DNA from: Laccaria trichodermophora | Taxonomy: Eukaryota; Basidiomycota; Agaricomycetes; Agaricales; Hydnangiaceae | DNA length: 64,000 bases | NCBI GenBank assembly: GCA_018417955.1 | Contig: JACTVC010000028.1 | Location: forward strand, 744,001-808,000 | Direction of reading: 5' to 3' | Shown: positions 10,803-20,105 of the stretch, piece by piece | Layout of the letters: each line of letters opens with the position of its first letter | How positions within the stretch are numbered: position 1 is the stretch's first letter | Made by a program: the position numbers and the translations under genes | Notes under the pieces: model-generated | The model's input: the letters and a program-made list of their open reading frames with translations, nothing else | The model's database searches: none | What the model was told of the DNA's origin: nothing

Positions 10803-11075
10803 TTTTAGCTTTATAAAAGTTTCAGCCCACCTTCACAGAATTGCATAAATGCAGCACATGTCTCTAGTTACCACCCATTATGATGCATGTAACAGGTATA
10901 TATTATTATATCCTTCTTTTACATTAGGGGAGCTCAGAGTAAAAATAAGTGATGCTTATAGATCCTGTTTGTTGCTGGTTGATTATAACATGTGTGATTT
11001 CCATATACAGTAATCATCATAATAATAATAATAATAAATCCCACTGCCAGCTCAGGCATATTCTCAACATTAGCC

Positions 11076-12379
11076 ATGGCTCATAAAACATACCACTCTC
11101 AGGTTATGCAGACATATCTCACCCATATAGTTTTACATGACATACTCCTACCCCCTGATGAAGACATTGAACAGCCTTGCGAGAACCTCCAGTTTGATCT
11201 CACAGTTCTAGAAGCAATCCAAGCTACAAGATACCTATGTGGATGACCTGAAGTTGCAAAGTGCGGCAACCTACATCTGGCTTGAGAGTATCCCCCATGA
11301 TCACCAGCACTTCATAAACATGCTCCAGGTATCCCCCCATGTGTTCAATTTCATTTTAACCTTGATTAAGGACCACTCTGTCTTCTTCAACAATTCAAAT
11401 GTTCTGCAAACCCCTGTTGATGTCCAGCTGGCTGTCACTCTATATTGTATGGCCATTTTGGAAATGGTGCCAGCCTGGAAGATATTGCTCAGACAGCTGG
11501 GTGCTCAGAAGGTTCAGTGGAGGAATTCACAGACCACTGTTTTGAGGCAATCAAGTCCCTTCATGACATGTTCATTCAGCCCTTAACAGAGGAGGAAAAG
11601 GAGAAGGAGAAAGAGTGAATGGACCAGCAGCTGGGTTTCAAGGGCTTGTGGAGGGAAGGGTATCTCATGTACAATGGAACCATTGTTGTTGTCTATGCAA
11701 AACCAGGTTTGAATGGTGATGCATACTACACCCGCAAGGCTAACTATGGTTTAAATGCCCAAGTAAGTCATTAAAACTGTTTTCTCTCTTTGACTTACTG
11801 ATCTAAAAACTTTAGATCAGAAATGCACCTGCAAACCTATGCATTGTTGATTACTCACATGGATTCACAGGATCTGCTCACAATGCTGCAGCATTTGAGC
11901 ACACCTGTGCTTACAGGCATCTGGAATTCATTTTTCAAGGAGAAGAATTTGCATGGGCTGACTCTGCTTACACTTTTACTCTGCATATGATCCCTGTCCA
12001 TTGTCAACCAGCCTCCTTCCTCCCTGAAAACAGCCTTTTTGACCATATAGTACCTCAACTTCAAGTATGATCAGAACATTGCATGGGGGCTTTGAAGGGA
12101 AGGTTCTGGTGTTTGCATGGCCTCTGTGTCAACATAACATCCAATGAAGATCACAAGGCAGCTTGTCAGTGGATCACCATAGCCATCATTCTCCACAACC
12201 TCATCATCAATGTTGAGGGTTATGCATCAGGTTTAGCATTTGCACCCCTACATACCAGAGCAGAAGAAAGAGAGGATTGTGGAGACCCCACACTAGCCTT
12301 TGATGGAGAATTGACAGAGGCAGGAGAATTGAAAAGGCAGAGATTGACAGCTGAGCTATTAGCATACTATCAAGAGTAG
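11076..12379 (+). pseudogene. PIF/Harbinger DDE transposase, inactivated
   Basis: Remnant of a DDE_Tnp_4-type transposase. Recognisable blocks are GLWREGYLMYNGT, a DAYYTRKANYGLNAQ block, IVDYSHGFTGSAHN, FAWADSAYTF and SEHCMGALKGRF. In working relatives the first and second catalytic Asp stand in YDGT and HD; here both are Asn (AAT at 11673-11675 and 11882-11884). The final Glu (SEH) is kept. Other breaks are a frameshift near 11240, a 1-nt deletion near 11450 (frame change after LYCM), TGA at 11616-11618, and TGA at 12068-12070 where VRSEH is expected. One intron lies near 11764-11817. The end LTAELLAYYQE-stop is intact. Start chosen at the first ATG in a compatible frame (MAHKTYHSQ). Confidence 0.85.
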
Positions 12380-13215
12380 ATATTACATGGATATAAGATA
12401 ATGTAAACAAGGGTTATATGGGATGGATACCTGAGTGGTTGATGAATAGAGGTGACAATGCAAGAAAAGAAGGGTGATGCAGGTGGGTAACACAGGACGT
12501 GGTGAAGAAGGCAACACAGTGAATGGAAGAGGGTGATGCAGAGGTGCTTTCGTAGAAAGGGTAATAGTCCTAATCATTGAGCTCAAAGATGTCATTCTCA
12601 ATGTCCCAGCAAGGCAAGGGGGATTGGGGATGGGCCCTCTTCAGTGCTAGCTGGGAACCATCAAGGTTACATAACAGGTTCAAAAGCTCCTCTTTAGAGT
12701 ATACCCCAAGGGTGTGGAGCTTGACACACTGCTCACATTCCTCAAGCCTCAGATGATGCTTATTTTGCTGATTCAGAATAGCTGCCCGATTATTCAGGGC
12801 CTCCATATTTTGCCTGAACCATGGTGAGCAATAGAGAATAGCAATCAAAATGAATATGAACTGTGAGATCTCACACAGAGTTTCTTCTAGTGTTGCTGAA
12901 GTTTAGTCCTGAACCAACAGTTCGGCCCTTTTCAAAATTTTTGAGAACTTGGTTCAGACATGTTCAAACTGAACAGAACATATTCATATGTTGTATATTT
13001 TATCAGAGAATTTCTCACTGTTTCAGAGATTTAATGTGTCATCAAACTTTCATTGCTTCTTGTTGACTATGCCCAGCTCTGACCTTCCAGCCCTGGTGTA
13101 TGCATATTCATACTATCTCATATGTTCCTACTCAGTGACATTTTACAGGGGGATGCAGAAGGCTTCCCAACCCTCGCATGTCTCATGCATCATCATTTAA
13201 GTACTTATCAGTCCC

Positions 13216-13534
13216 TGTGATATAGGATTGGAAGGGAATGCCCAGAGGCCATAGTCAAACAGTGGTATATAGCTAGATTTGGATATCTTACATAATATAT
13301 TGATCTTTTGTCTTGAACCACCACCTTGTCAGCAGTCTTGCCATCCTCTTGCACTACATGTAGTGCTTTGTATAACTGTACTTCCTACAGTATGCATAAT
13401 CATGTTGGGCCAGCTGAGTATCTTGTAACTGCTCATTGCTCACTCATGGGTGTTGATCCCAGATCCACCCATTCTTGCCTCCTCCTTCCCTCTTGGCTTC
13501 AGCTATGCAAGAAGTTCAGAGTGAACACTTCACA
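13216..13534. repeat. 5' LTR
   Basis: 319-bp long terminal repeat, TG..CA bounded. Compared with the 3' copy it has an extra 9 bp (tgtagtgct-type insertion near 13360) and A instead of G at two sites near its end. Confidence 0.85.
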
Positions 13535-14259
13535 ATGGTGGGGGCACCGCGGACTTCACCAAAGCATGGTTGAAGTCTGCATTTCTTGGTAGAGGGAGAG
13601 CTGGAGAGTTGTGGGAATGCACCAGCTCATCACAGGAGGAACCTTAGCATGGATGGTAGCTGCTGCTCACACTCTTCGCGGTGGGCTTACTACTTCATGT
13701 GAAAGGGCTCATCCATCCTTCAGTTGGATGAACCATTGACTTTAGCTTGTGCTTGCACAGCTGGTTGAGGTTTGTTCGATTGGGGTGCTGCGCTGACTCT
13801 GAGCAGCTGGGCTTTGGGATTTCGCGACTACGCGGCCTGAAGTCTACTGTGAGGAGAGTTCCTACTCACCTATGTCTGGATTCCGCAACTATGCGACCAT
13901 TGACTTGGTGAGGAGGTTGCCCACAACCAGTGTCGCCTGCTGCTTTGCGCTGCTTCACTGTCTCTCAGACTCCACCTGTTCCTCAACCATCTCCCTTGTC
14001 TTTTAGCATCTAGGCCTCTCAAGAACAGCCAGATGTTCATTGACATCCCTCCAGTTCAGTCTGCTGCTCTGGAAATTATGTGCTATGCCCTACTATGCTT
14101 CTCTCCCAATCTTTGCTGTTTTCTTGCCTGAGGAATGAGTATTCTCATCCTCCTTACTTCTCTATGAACTCCCTGGAATGGCTCTTCTTGGTTTCTGAAT
14201 GGTTAGAAGGGTTTGGAGTGGTTTTGGGTTGGATGGGGTTGATGGGACATCAAAATTGG

Positions 14260-14897
14260 ACTTGTTCAACTCATATCTCGCCAACCGATGCCCCGATTGC
14301 TCTCGTCTTTTGCGCTGGGAAGCCCTCATTCACACCTTTCTTTGGACCCCCTGAACTCGCCAAACGGTCGCGTATTGGCTGCGCTTCACCTACTTCAGCC
14401 TGGTATGACCAAAATGAGCATATCTCGTCCGTTCTCGGCGAGATCCTCGTCGTTCCTTTTGTTCTTTGGCTCGTTTTAAAGCCACGGTCGATGCGCTTCT
14501 GGGAAGCCCTCATACGCGTCAAACGGACGAGCGGTTCTCGTGTTACAGCACCATCCCTCCAACAACCATTTACATGTGACTTGTTCATGTCATATCTCGC
14601 CAACCGACGGCCGTATCGCTATCGTCCTTTTTGCGTTGGGAAGCCCTGATTCACACCTTTTTTTGGACACCATAAACTCGCCAAACGGTCACCTATTGGC
14701 TGCGCATCGCCTAGTTCAGCCTGGTATGACCAAGATGAACATATTTCATCCGTTCTCAACGAGATCTCCGTCGCCTCTTTCGTTCTTTGGTTCGTTTTGA
14801 AGCTACGGACAATGCGCTTCTGGGAAGCCCTCATACGCATCAAACGGACAAGCGGTTCTTGCATTACAGCGTCATCTCTCCAACAACCATTTCCCCA
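14260..14897. repeat. tandem duplication, about 319-bp period, two copies
   Basis: The segment beginning tcatatctcgccaaccga at 14271 recurs from 14590 with about 90% identity by eye (for example gggaagccct, cgccaaacggtc, gatgcgcttctgggaagc). Both copies keep many CpG sites. They lie inside the LTR element and contain no recognisable protein motif, though one frame stays open through the first copy. Confidence 0.8.
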
Positions 14898-15270
14898 TTC
14901 TTATTGCCATAACCTGCTCACATCGGACGTTCTATAGCCCGTTTTGAACCTTGGACTCGTACCTTTCCGACGCATCTATTTACATCGATAACGGACAAAA
15001 GCCTGGTCTGCAGCATGCATTTACTCCAGAACTGCAGTTTCTGGGTACTTCCTCTCTATCTCAACGACCACGGCTCGTCACGATACGCGAATTATACCGT
15101 TGGAAAGGCGTCGGTCGTAGCTTTCTAACGGGTATTTGATCTCTAGGAACGGGCCAGAAATCACTACGCTATGCTCAAACACATTTTTGGCTACCTCAGG
15201 ATCTCCCCTCTATTTGGGGTGTTAAGACTTGATTGGAGGACTCTTATGGGCAGGGGAGACACCTCAACTG

Positions 15271-15655
15271 GTTGAGAGTTGCTGCTCGCGCATTACGCGG
15301 CGGACTCTTCTTCAGTCATGGTAACCTTCTGGCTCTCTCAGAAGGCTGATTGCTGCTCGCGCATTTTGCGGCGGATCAGTGTGGAGGAGTTGCAGCTCAC
15401 GCATTACGCGGCGGACTTTTCTTCAATCATGGTAACCTTCTGAGTCCCTCAGAAGTACTGATTGCTGCTCGCAAGTTACGTGGCAGATCAGTGTTGAGGA
15501 GTTGCTGCTCGCGCATTACGCGGCGGACTCTTCTTCAATCATGGTAACCTTCTGGCTCCTGATTGCAGCTCGCATGTTTTGTGGCGGATCAGTGTTGAGG
15601 AGTTGCTGCTTGCACATTATGCAGCAGACTCTTCTTCAATCATGGTAACCTTATA
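15271..15655. repeat. minisatellite of about 105-bp units, four copies
   Basis: Units start with gttgctgctcgcgcattacg-type sequence near 15281, 15388, 15502 and 15602. Each continues to cggcggactcttcttcaatc and atggtaaccttctggctc. Between main units a half-unit (gctgctcgc..gcggcggatcagtg) alternates. The last copies show cg-to-tg/ca changes (gcacattatgcagcagac). The array is part of the LTR element interior. Confidence 0.8.
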
Positions 15656-15920
15656 GATTGCTGCTTGTGTGTTGCATGGCCTGTGTCCACTCTGGGGGGC
15701 AAAATTTATGACAACATTTTTTTCCCCTCCTTTCCTTCAACCTCTTATCATTCCTACCCAACATGGCACCACCTTTACCCACTCAGACACCAACTTAGGA
15801 TCACGGCTTGTAATTTTCCACTGCACGATCTCTTCGCCTCTATCCTCCCTGGCTTGATTCTTGAGATTCGCACACTGGAAAAGTGGGGGGCTGTAGGGGA
15901 GTATAGGTGGAAGATGGGAG

Positions 15921-16165
15921 GAGAGGCACAAGCCTCTATCCCATTACATGCTCCCCACGTCCAGACGACACACCACAATGGAAGCAAGCTACATCATCTT
16001 GATGGGTAGAGGGAGTTGAGTTGGGATCAACGATCTGAGTGGAGAGGCACAAGCCTCTATCACACTATACATGTCTTATACCCAGACCACAAGTATGATG
16101 GAAGCATGCTACACCATCTTGATGGGGAAAGGCAATGGAGTTGGGATGGATGACCTGGAAGCCAT
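15921..16165. repeat. tandem duplication, about 120-bp period
   Basis: gaggcacaagcctctatc occurs at 15924 and again at about 16044. The blocks ccacaatggaagcaagctac / caagtatgatggaagcatgc and catcttgatggg follow at matching offsets. Non-coding, inside the LTR element. Confidence 0.75.
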
Positions 16166-16450
16166 CCACTTGCATGGTTTCCCAGTACTCATGGTTATAC
16201 ATCACTGAAGAGAGAATGGGAGGATCATATGGGTATTTCTGGGTTAAGCTGGGAGCTTACAGTGACCAGCTTTCCAGATAGCAAATTATTTGGGGCCAAA
16301 TTTTTTCTTTCTTTTATTCATCTTCTTTGCTTTGCTACCTTTTGGTCTCATTTTATCCTGATATTCACTCTGGGGGGCAAGAGGATTTCTATTCTATTAT
16401 TCTTCCCCACCATTGTTTTCCTTACATGCCCTCTGGACATTGGGGGGCTT

Positions 16451-16760
16451 TGTGATATAGGATTGGAAGGGAATGCCCAGAGGCCATAGTCAAACAGTGG
16501 TATATAGCTAGATTTGGATATCTTACATAATATATTGATCTTTTGTCTTGAACCACCACCTTGTCAGCAGTCTTGCCATCCTCTTGCACTACATTGTATA
16601 ACTGTACTTCCTACAGTATGCATAATCATGTTGGGCCAGCTGAGTATCTTGTAACTGCTCATTGCTCACTCATGGGTGTTGATCCCAGATCCACCCATTC
16701 TTGCCTCCTCCTTCCCTCTTGGCTTCAGCTATGCGAGAAGTTCAGAGTGAACGCTTCACA
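16451..16760. repeat. 3' LTR
   Basis: 310-bp copy of the repeat at 13216-13534. It is followed directly by GTCCC, the target duplication, and then by the interrupted inverted repeat of the hAT-like element it landed in. Confidence 0.85.
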
Positions 16761-19700
16761 GTCCCCCACAGAATCCTGCAGGACTCACAGGATTCCTGAG
16801 GATTCCTGCAGGACTACACTATAATTTTGGCAAATTTGAGTTTTAGGAGAAAAATTCTGTCAAGTCCTCAGGATTCCTGAGGACTACATGACATTTAACC
16901 ATCTGTGACATCTTTAAACACTTCCTCTAACTTCCTTAATGAACTTAACTCTATTTCCCTCCTTAACACATTCAGATATCAATACATAGTAGAATTTAAT
17001 TATATTTTAAATGACATCAAAATTACTTTACAAGTATATTAAAGGGAGGGGGGAAGGAGGGACAGACAGGAAGGAGGGGTACAGACAGGGTAGAAAGGAG
17101 GACAGGAATGGGAGAACAGACAGGAAGGGAGATAGAGAGAAATGGGGGACAGACAGATAGGGAGGGGGGACAGATAGGGAGGGGACAGACAGGAAGGAAG
17201 GATAGAAATGGAGGGTGGACATACTGTGGGCACTCATTGCTGCTTGTTGGTGGCAGCCTCATTCGCCGTTCATCAGCAGTGGTGGGGTCATGTCTGTCTG
17301 TGGGCACTCGTTGTCCACGGCTCTCATTGTTTGTGGGTGGCAGGTCGTCATTGTCATGCATGCGTGGGCATCGTGTCTGTGGGTGGGGGGGCTGACGTTG
17401 TCTGAGGGCACTTGTCGTTCACAGGTATGGGGTTGTCATTGTCTGTGGGTGGGGTTGTTGTCATTGTCCATGGGCACTCATCGTCCGTGGGCACTCATCG
17501 TTCATGGGTGGTGGCGGAAGGGGTGGTGGTGGTGTGGTTGTGGGGTCCTGTTTGTTGTCAAAAAAGTCACTGTCGACATGGCATACCTGGATGGGCATGC
17601 CATGTCAGCAGTTTGGTGGTGGCACTGTTTGTTGGGTGCCACCGCCTCGTCAGCATTGGTGGGTGGGCTGTCATGGTGGTGTGTGGTGGTGGTGGCACAT
17701 GGTGGTGGGGTTGTCGTCCCTTGTCATGGGGTCATGGGCATTCGTCATCGACACAGCACACCCAGATGGGGTGTGCCACATCAGCCGTTTGGTGGTGGCG
17801 CCGTTTGCTGGGCACCACCACCTTTGTTGTTGTTGATGTTGATGGGGTCATGGACGTTGATGCAGTCATCGTCATCATCGTCGTGGGCGAGGTGGTGGTG
17901 GGTGGTGATGAAAGAGAGAGGTGTCGTGTCATGTCACATATGAGAACCATCATCAACAAACATGTGCATGGGATGCATCACACCATGTGATGCATTTCCA
18001 AGCACATGTTTGTGGGTCATATGACTCATCACATGCATCAATCCTGGGACTAGTCCTGTCTGAAAATCCTCAGGACTGTCTTCAGTCCTCAGGAATGGAC
18101 CCCCACAGGACTGAAAAAATTGGCTGGTACATCAGCCAATACTCAGTCCTAGGACTGTGCAAGAATCCTCAGGAATCCTCAGGAATCCTGCAGGAATCAG
18201 TGGGGGACAATAAAGACCTCCATTATTTGGAGGTTCAAGGCTCTTCCAAACAAGCTGTTTTTAATGTTAAGGTTACAGGCACTTAGTCTCTTCAGCTTGC
18301 CTTGACACCCACAAACCCCCTTGCGGAGTGGGATAACTACAAGCTCAACATCATACATCTCTCAAAGTTGGGTCAGCATTTTCTCTGCAATGCACTCAAG
18401 ATGAAGCAGGAGAGTGGGACAATGGATAAATGGTGGAGATATCCCCTGTTTGATTGTGTGCTTATGAGGTTTTATAGAAAATGGGTGGTTAGCAGGGAGT
18501 GGAGCATTAGGAAGTTTTGGAGTTTGCAGAGGAAGAGTATGAGATCGATGCCCCTAAGTATGGTATGTTTTTGCAGCTCATGGAGTGTCTGACCCTTGCT
18601 GATGATGAGGCTCCTGTAGAATGGGTCTGTTGGGCACTCAAAGGCCACAAGGGCTTTCTCTCCAGCATGGAAACACAGCTGGACAGTTCACCATGGCTGC
18701 AAAAAAGTTGACCAGGCTTGGATTTGGGGTAATGAAGAGTGGGAGTGGGCAAGGTGGTTATTTCTTATTGGCTGGGTGCAAATTATCAAGCACACTCATA
18801 CAATGAACCTTCTCAATGCTTCAATCAAGGCTGATGGTCACCCAGAATGTAGATATATTAGTATTTAGACACTAATCTTGACATAATCATATGGAGGCAA
18901 ATCACCATTCCTTCTGCCAGTTCAGCAGTTCGAACTGAGAACTGAATGGAACTGAACAGGAAAGAACAGTTCTTACCAGTTCAGTCCTGTTCAGTCCTCA
19001 GTTCTGCCCAGAGGCTGTCAGTCCAGTTCTCAGTTCTCAAAAAATGCCAAAGAACCAAACTGAACTGAACTTTGGCAACACTAGTTTCTTTGAAGCTCCA
19101 TTTTTGGGGAATCTTCTTGATTGAGCTCTTTGCGGTCTCAACCATAGAAGCCAGGACAAACAATGATTCCTTTGGGCCCTTCTTTCCTGTCACAGGAGCA
19201 GTATTCTCTTTCCCTCCTTGGGTGGACTGAGGTGGTGGTCGAGCTGGAGTCATGGGAGGGGCACTGGGGGTCACAGCTGGCATTGGGGTCTCAGGAATAG
19301 CACAATTGTTGATGGAAATGTCGCCTAAGGGTAATCATTGGTGGGTGGCATCAGTGATGTCTGGCTGAGGTGCACCAGCTTGAGTTGTCACCATGGAACG
19401 AAGCTGGGGGTTGATGTTGTCTTCATTCCCACCCACACTGGAGTTTCCACAGGGAGCTTGACAATGCATGACTTTGCATCCCTCAGGACCTATGCCAGTC
19501 ATTACAACAGGAGGGATCACATTTGGATGAGTCGACAAGTAGCAATGCATGGCAGCAAAGTAAGGAAATGCCTTGTTGATGTCATCTAGCAAAAATTCAA
19601 GTTTAGAAGGGAGAAATAATGATGCTATGCACCCCAGATATTCAATGCTTCCTGAGTTGTCATTATGTCCGGCCCTGTGTTTGGAATGTAACAAGTGAGG

Positions 19701-19861
19701 TATTTGGTCACATCATCCAAATTGTCTGGGCTATTGTCGTTACTGCCCAGCCCACCTCCAGTTTGCTGAAGCCTCTTGATCTCCTTTTTGTAACATGCAT
19801 ACAAGCTTAATAGGTGGGGCATCAGCTAGTGCATGGTATATTGTTGAATACCACTAAGCTA

Positions 19862-20105
19862 TGCATCAACATAAAGTAAACTGTAAATCTGATGGCTCAG
19901 TGGCTTAATCCCTGAAGTCTTGTGTTCAACTCCTGCTTGTGCCAGATAGCATAAGACCCATGAAGGCAGACTACAGTTGCCAAATGCATAAAAGGGTGAC
20001 ACTATGGAATATTAGTTGAATTACTACAGCACGCATAGTCACTGGCCCCACTGTATGGGGTCATAGGGGGGTTATTCACCAACCACTGGGTCAGGTTTAC
20101 TTTAT
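19862..20105 (+). mobile_element. tRNA-derived SINE candidate
   Basis: A 244-bp insert flanked by a perfect 19-bp direct repeat GTTGAATACCACTAAGCTA (19843-19861 and 20106-20124). Near its 5' end it has a good RNA polymerase III A box (TGGCTCAGTGG, 19893-19903) and, about 20 nt on, a B box (GTTCAACTCC, 19923-19932). This is the promoter layout of tRNA-derived SINEs. Its ends also carry an imperfect inverted repeat (caacataaagtaaac / gtttactttatgttg), so a small TIR element remains an alternative. No A-tail is present. It lies in an intron of the Harbinger partner gene, next to a palindrome (20107-20147) built from the same 18-bp word. Confidence 0.5.

Larger units (their letters stand above)
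13216..16760. mobile_element. non-autonomous LTR element
   Basis: A 3545-bp element with direct terminal repeats of 319 and 310 bp that begin TGTGATATAGG and end CTTCACA (TG..CA). It is flanked by a 5-bp duplication GTCCC (13211-13215 and 16761-16765). One base after the 5' LTR comes TGGTGGGGGCACC, a primer-binding-site-like TGG start. TTGGGGGGCTT precedes the 3' LTR as a short polypurine-like tract. No gag, protease, integrase or reverse transcriptase motif is visible in any frame, so it must have moved with proteins supplied by another element. The internal region is made largely of tandem duplications. The two LTRs differ by two substitutions and one 9-bp gap. Much of the interior retains CpG, unlike the elements around it. 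Confidence 0.85.
13199..18220. mobile_element. hAT-like element, family A copy 2 (old, nested)
   Basis: The right end, read inwards, is GAGGTCTTTATTGTCCCCCA. The left end AAGTACTTATCAGTCCC at 13199-13215 continues as CCACAG at 16766, because an LTR element has split it. Flanks are CATCATTT (13191-13198) and CATTATTT (18221-18228), an 8-bp duplication with one mismatch. The layout matches copy 1 at 6507-8065: subterminal palindromes (here TCCTGCAGGA and TCCTGAGGA), then ttaaagggagggggg and a purine-rich tract (about 17040-17215), then a G/T-rich minisatellite (about 17215-17930). Where copy 1 has gtcgtcgtgggcg, this copy has gttgtcatgggtg-type sequence, as expected of CpG decay. Without the LTR element it is about 1.47 kb. 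Confidence 0.75.
12888..19083. mobile_element. hAT-like element B (TAGTGTTG ends) inserted in the Harbinger partner gene
   Basis: Ends are TAGTGTTGCTGAAGTTTAGT (left) and TAGTGTTGCCAAAGTTCAGT (right, read inwards). The flanks are 8-bp direct repeats GTTTCTTC (12880-12887) and GTTTCTTT (19084-19091), one mismatch. Removing the element and one duplication rejoins the minus-strand partner gene in frame (..WSFKET/LCEISQF..), which independently supports the boundaries. Without the later nested insertion it is about 1.17 kb. Its right half contains plus-strand coding-like stretches (AEWDNYKLNIIHLSKLG; FAEEEYEIDAPKYG; ADDEAPVEWVCWALKGHKG) that I do not recognise. They may be a captured host-gene piece, now broken. 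Subterminal parts contain repeated CAGTTCAG/GAACTGA words in both orientations. Confidence 0.8.

Noticed and set aside
14080..14800. 189- and 86-codon plus-strand ORFs in the LTR element
   Set aside because: They lie in the two copies of a 319-bp tandem repeat. No gag, protease or polymerase signature, and the frame is not kept between copies.
17028..17990. Overlapping 100-240-codon ORFs
   Set aside because: Low-complexity reading of the purine and G/T tracts of element A copy 2; no motif.
18981..19083. C-terminal extension of the Harbinger partner ORF
   Set aside because: The frame after SFKET is transposon end sequence (TAGTGTTG terminus), not the original protein.
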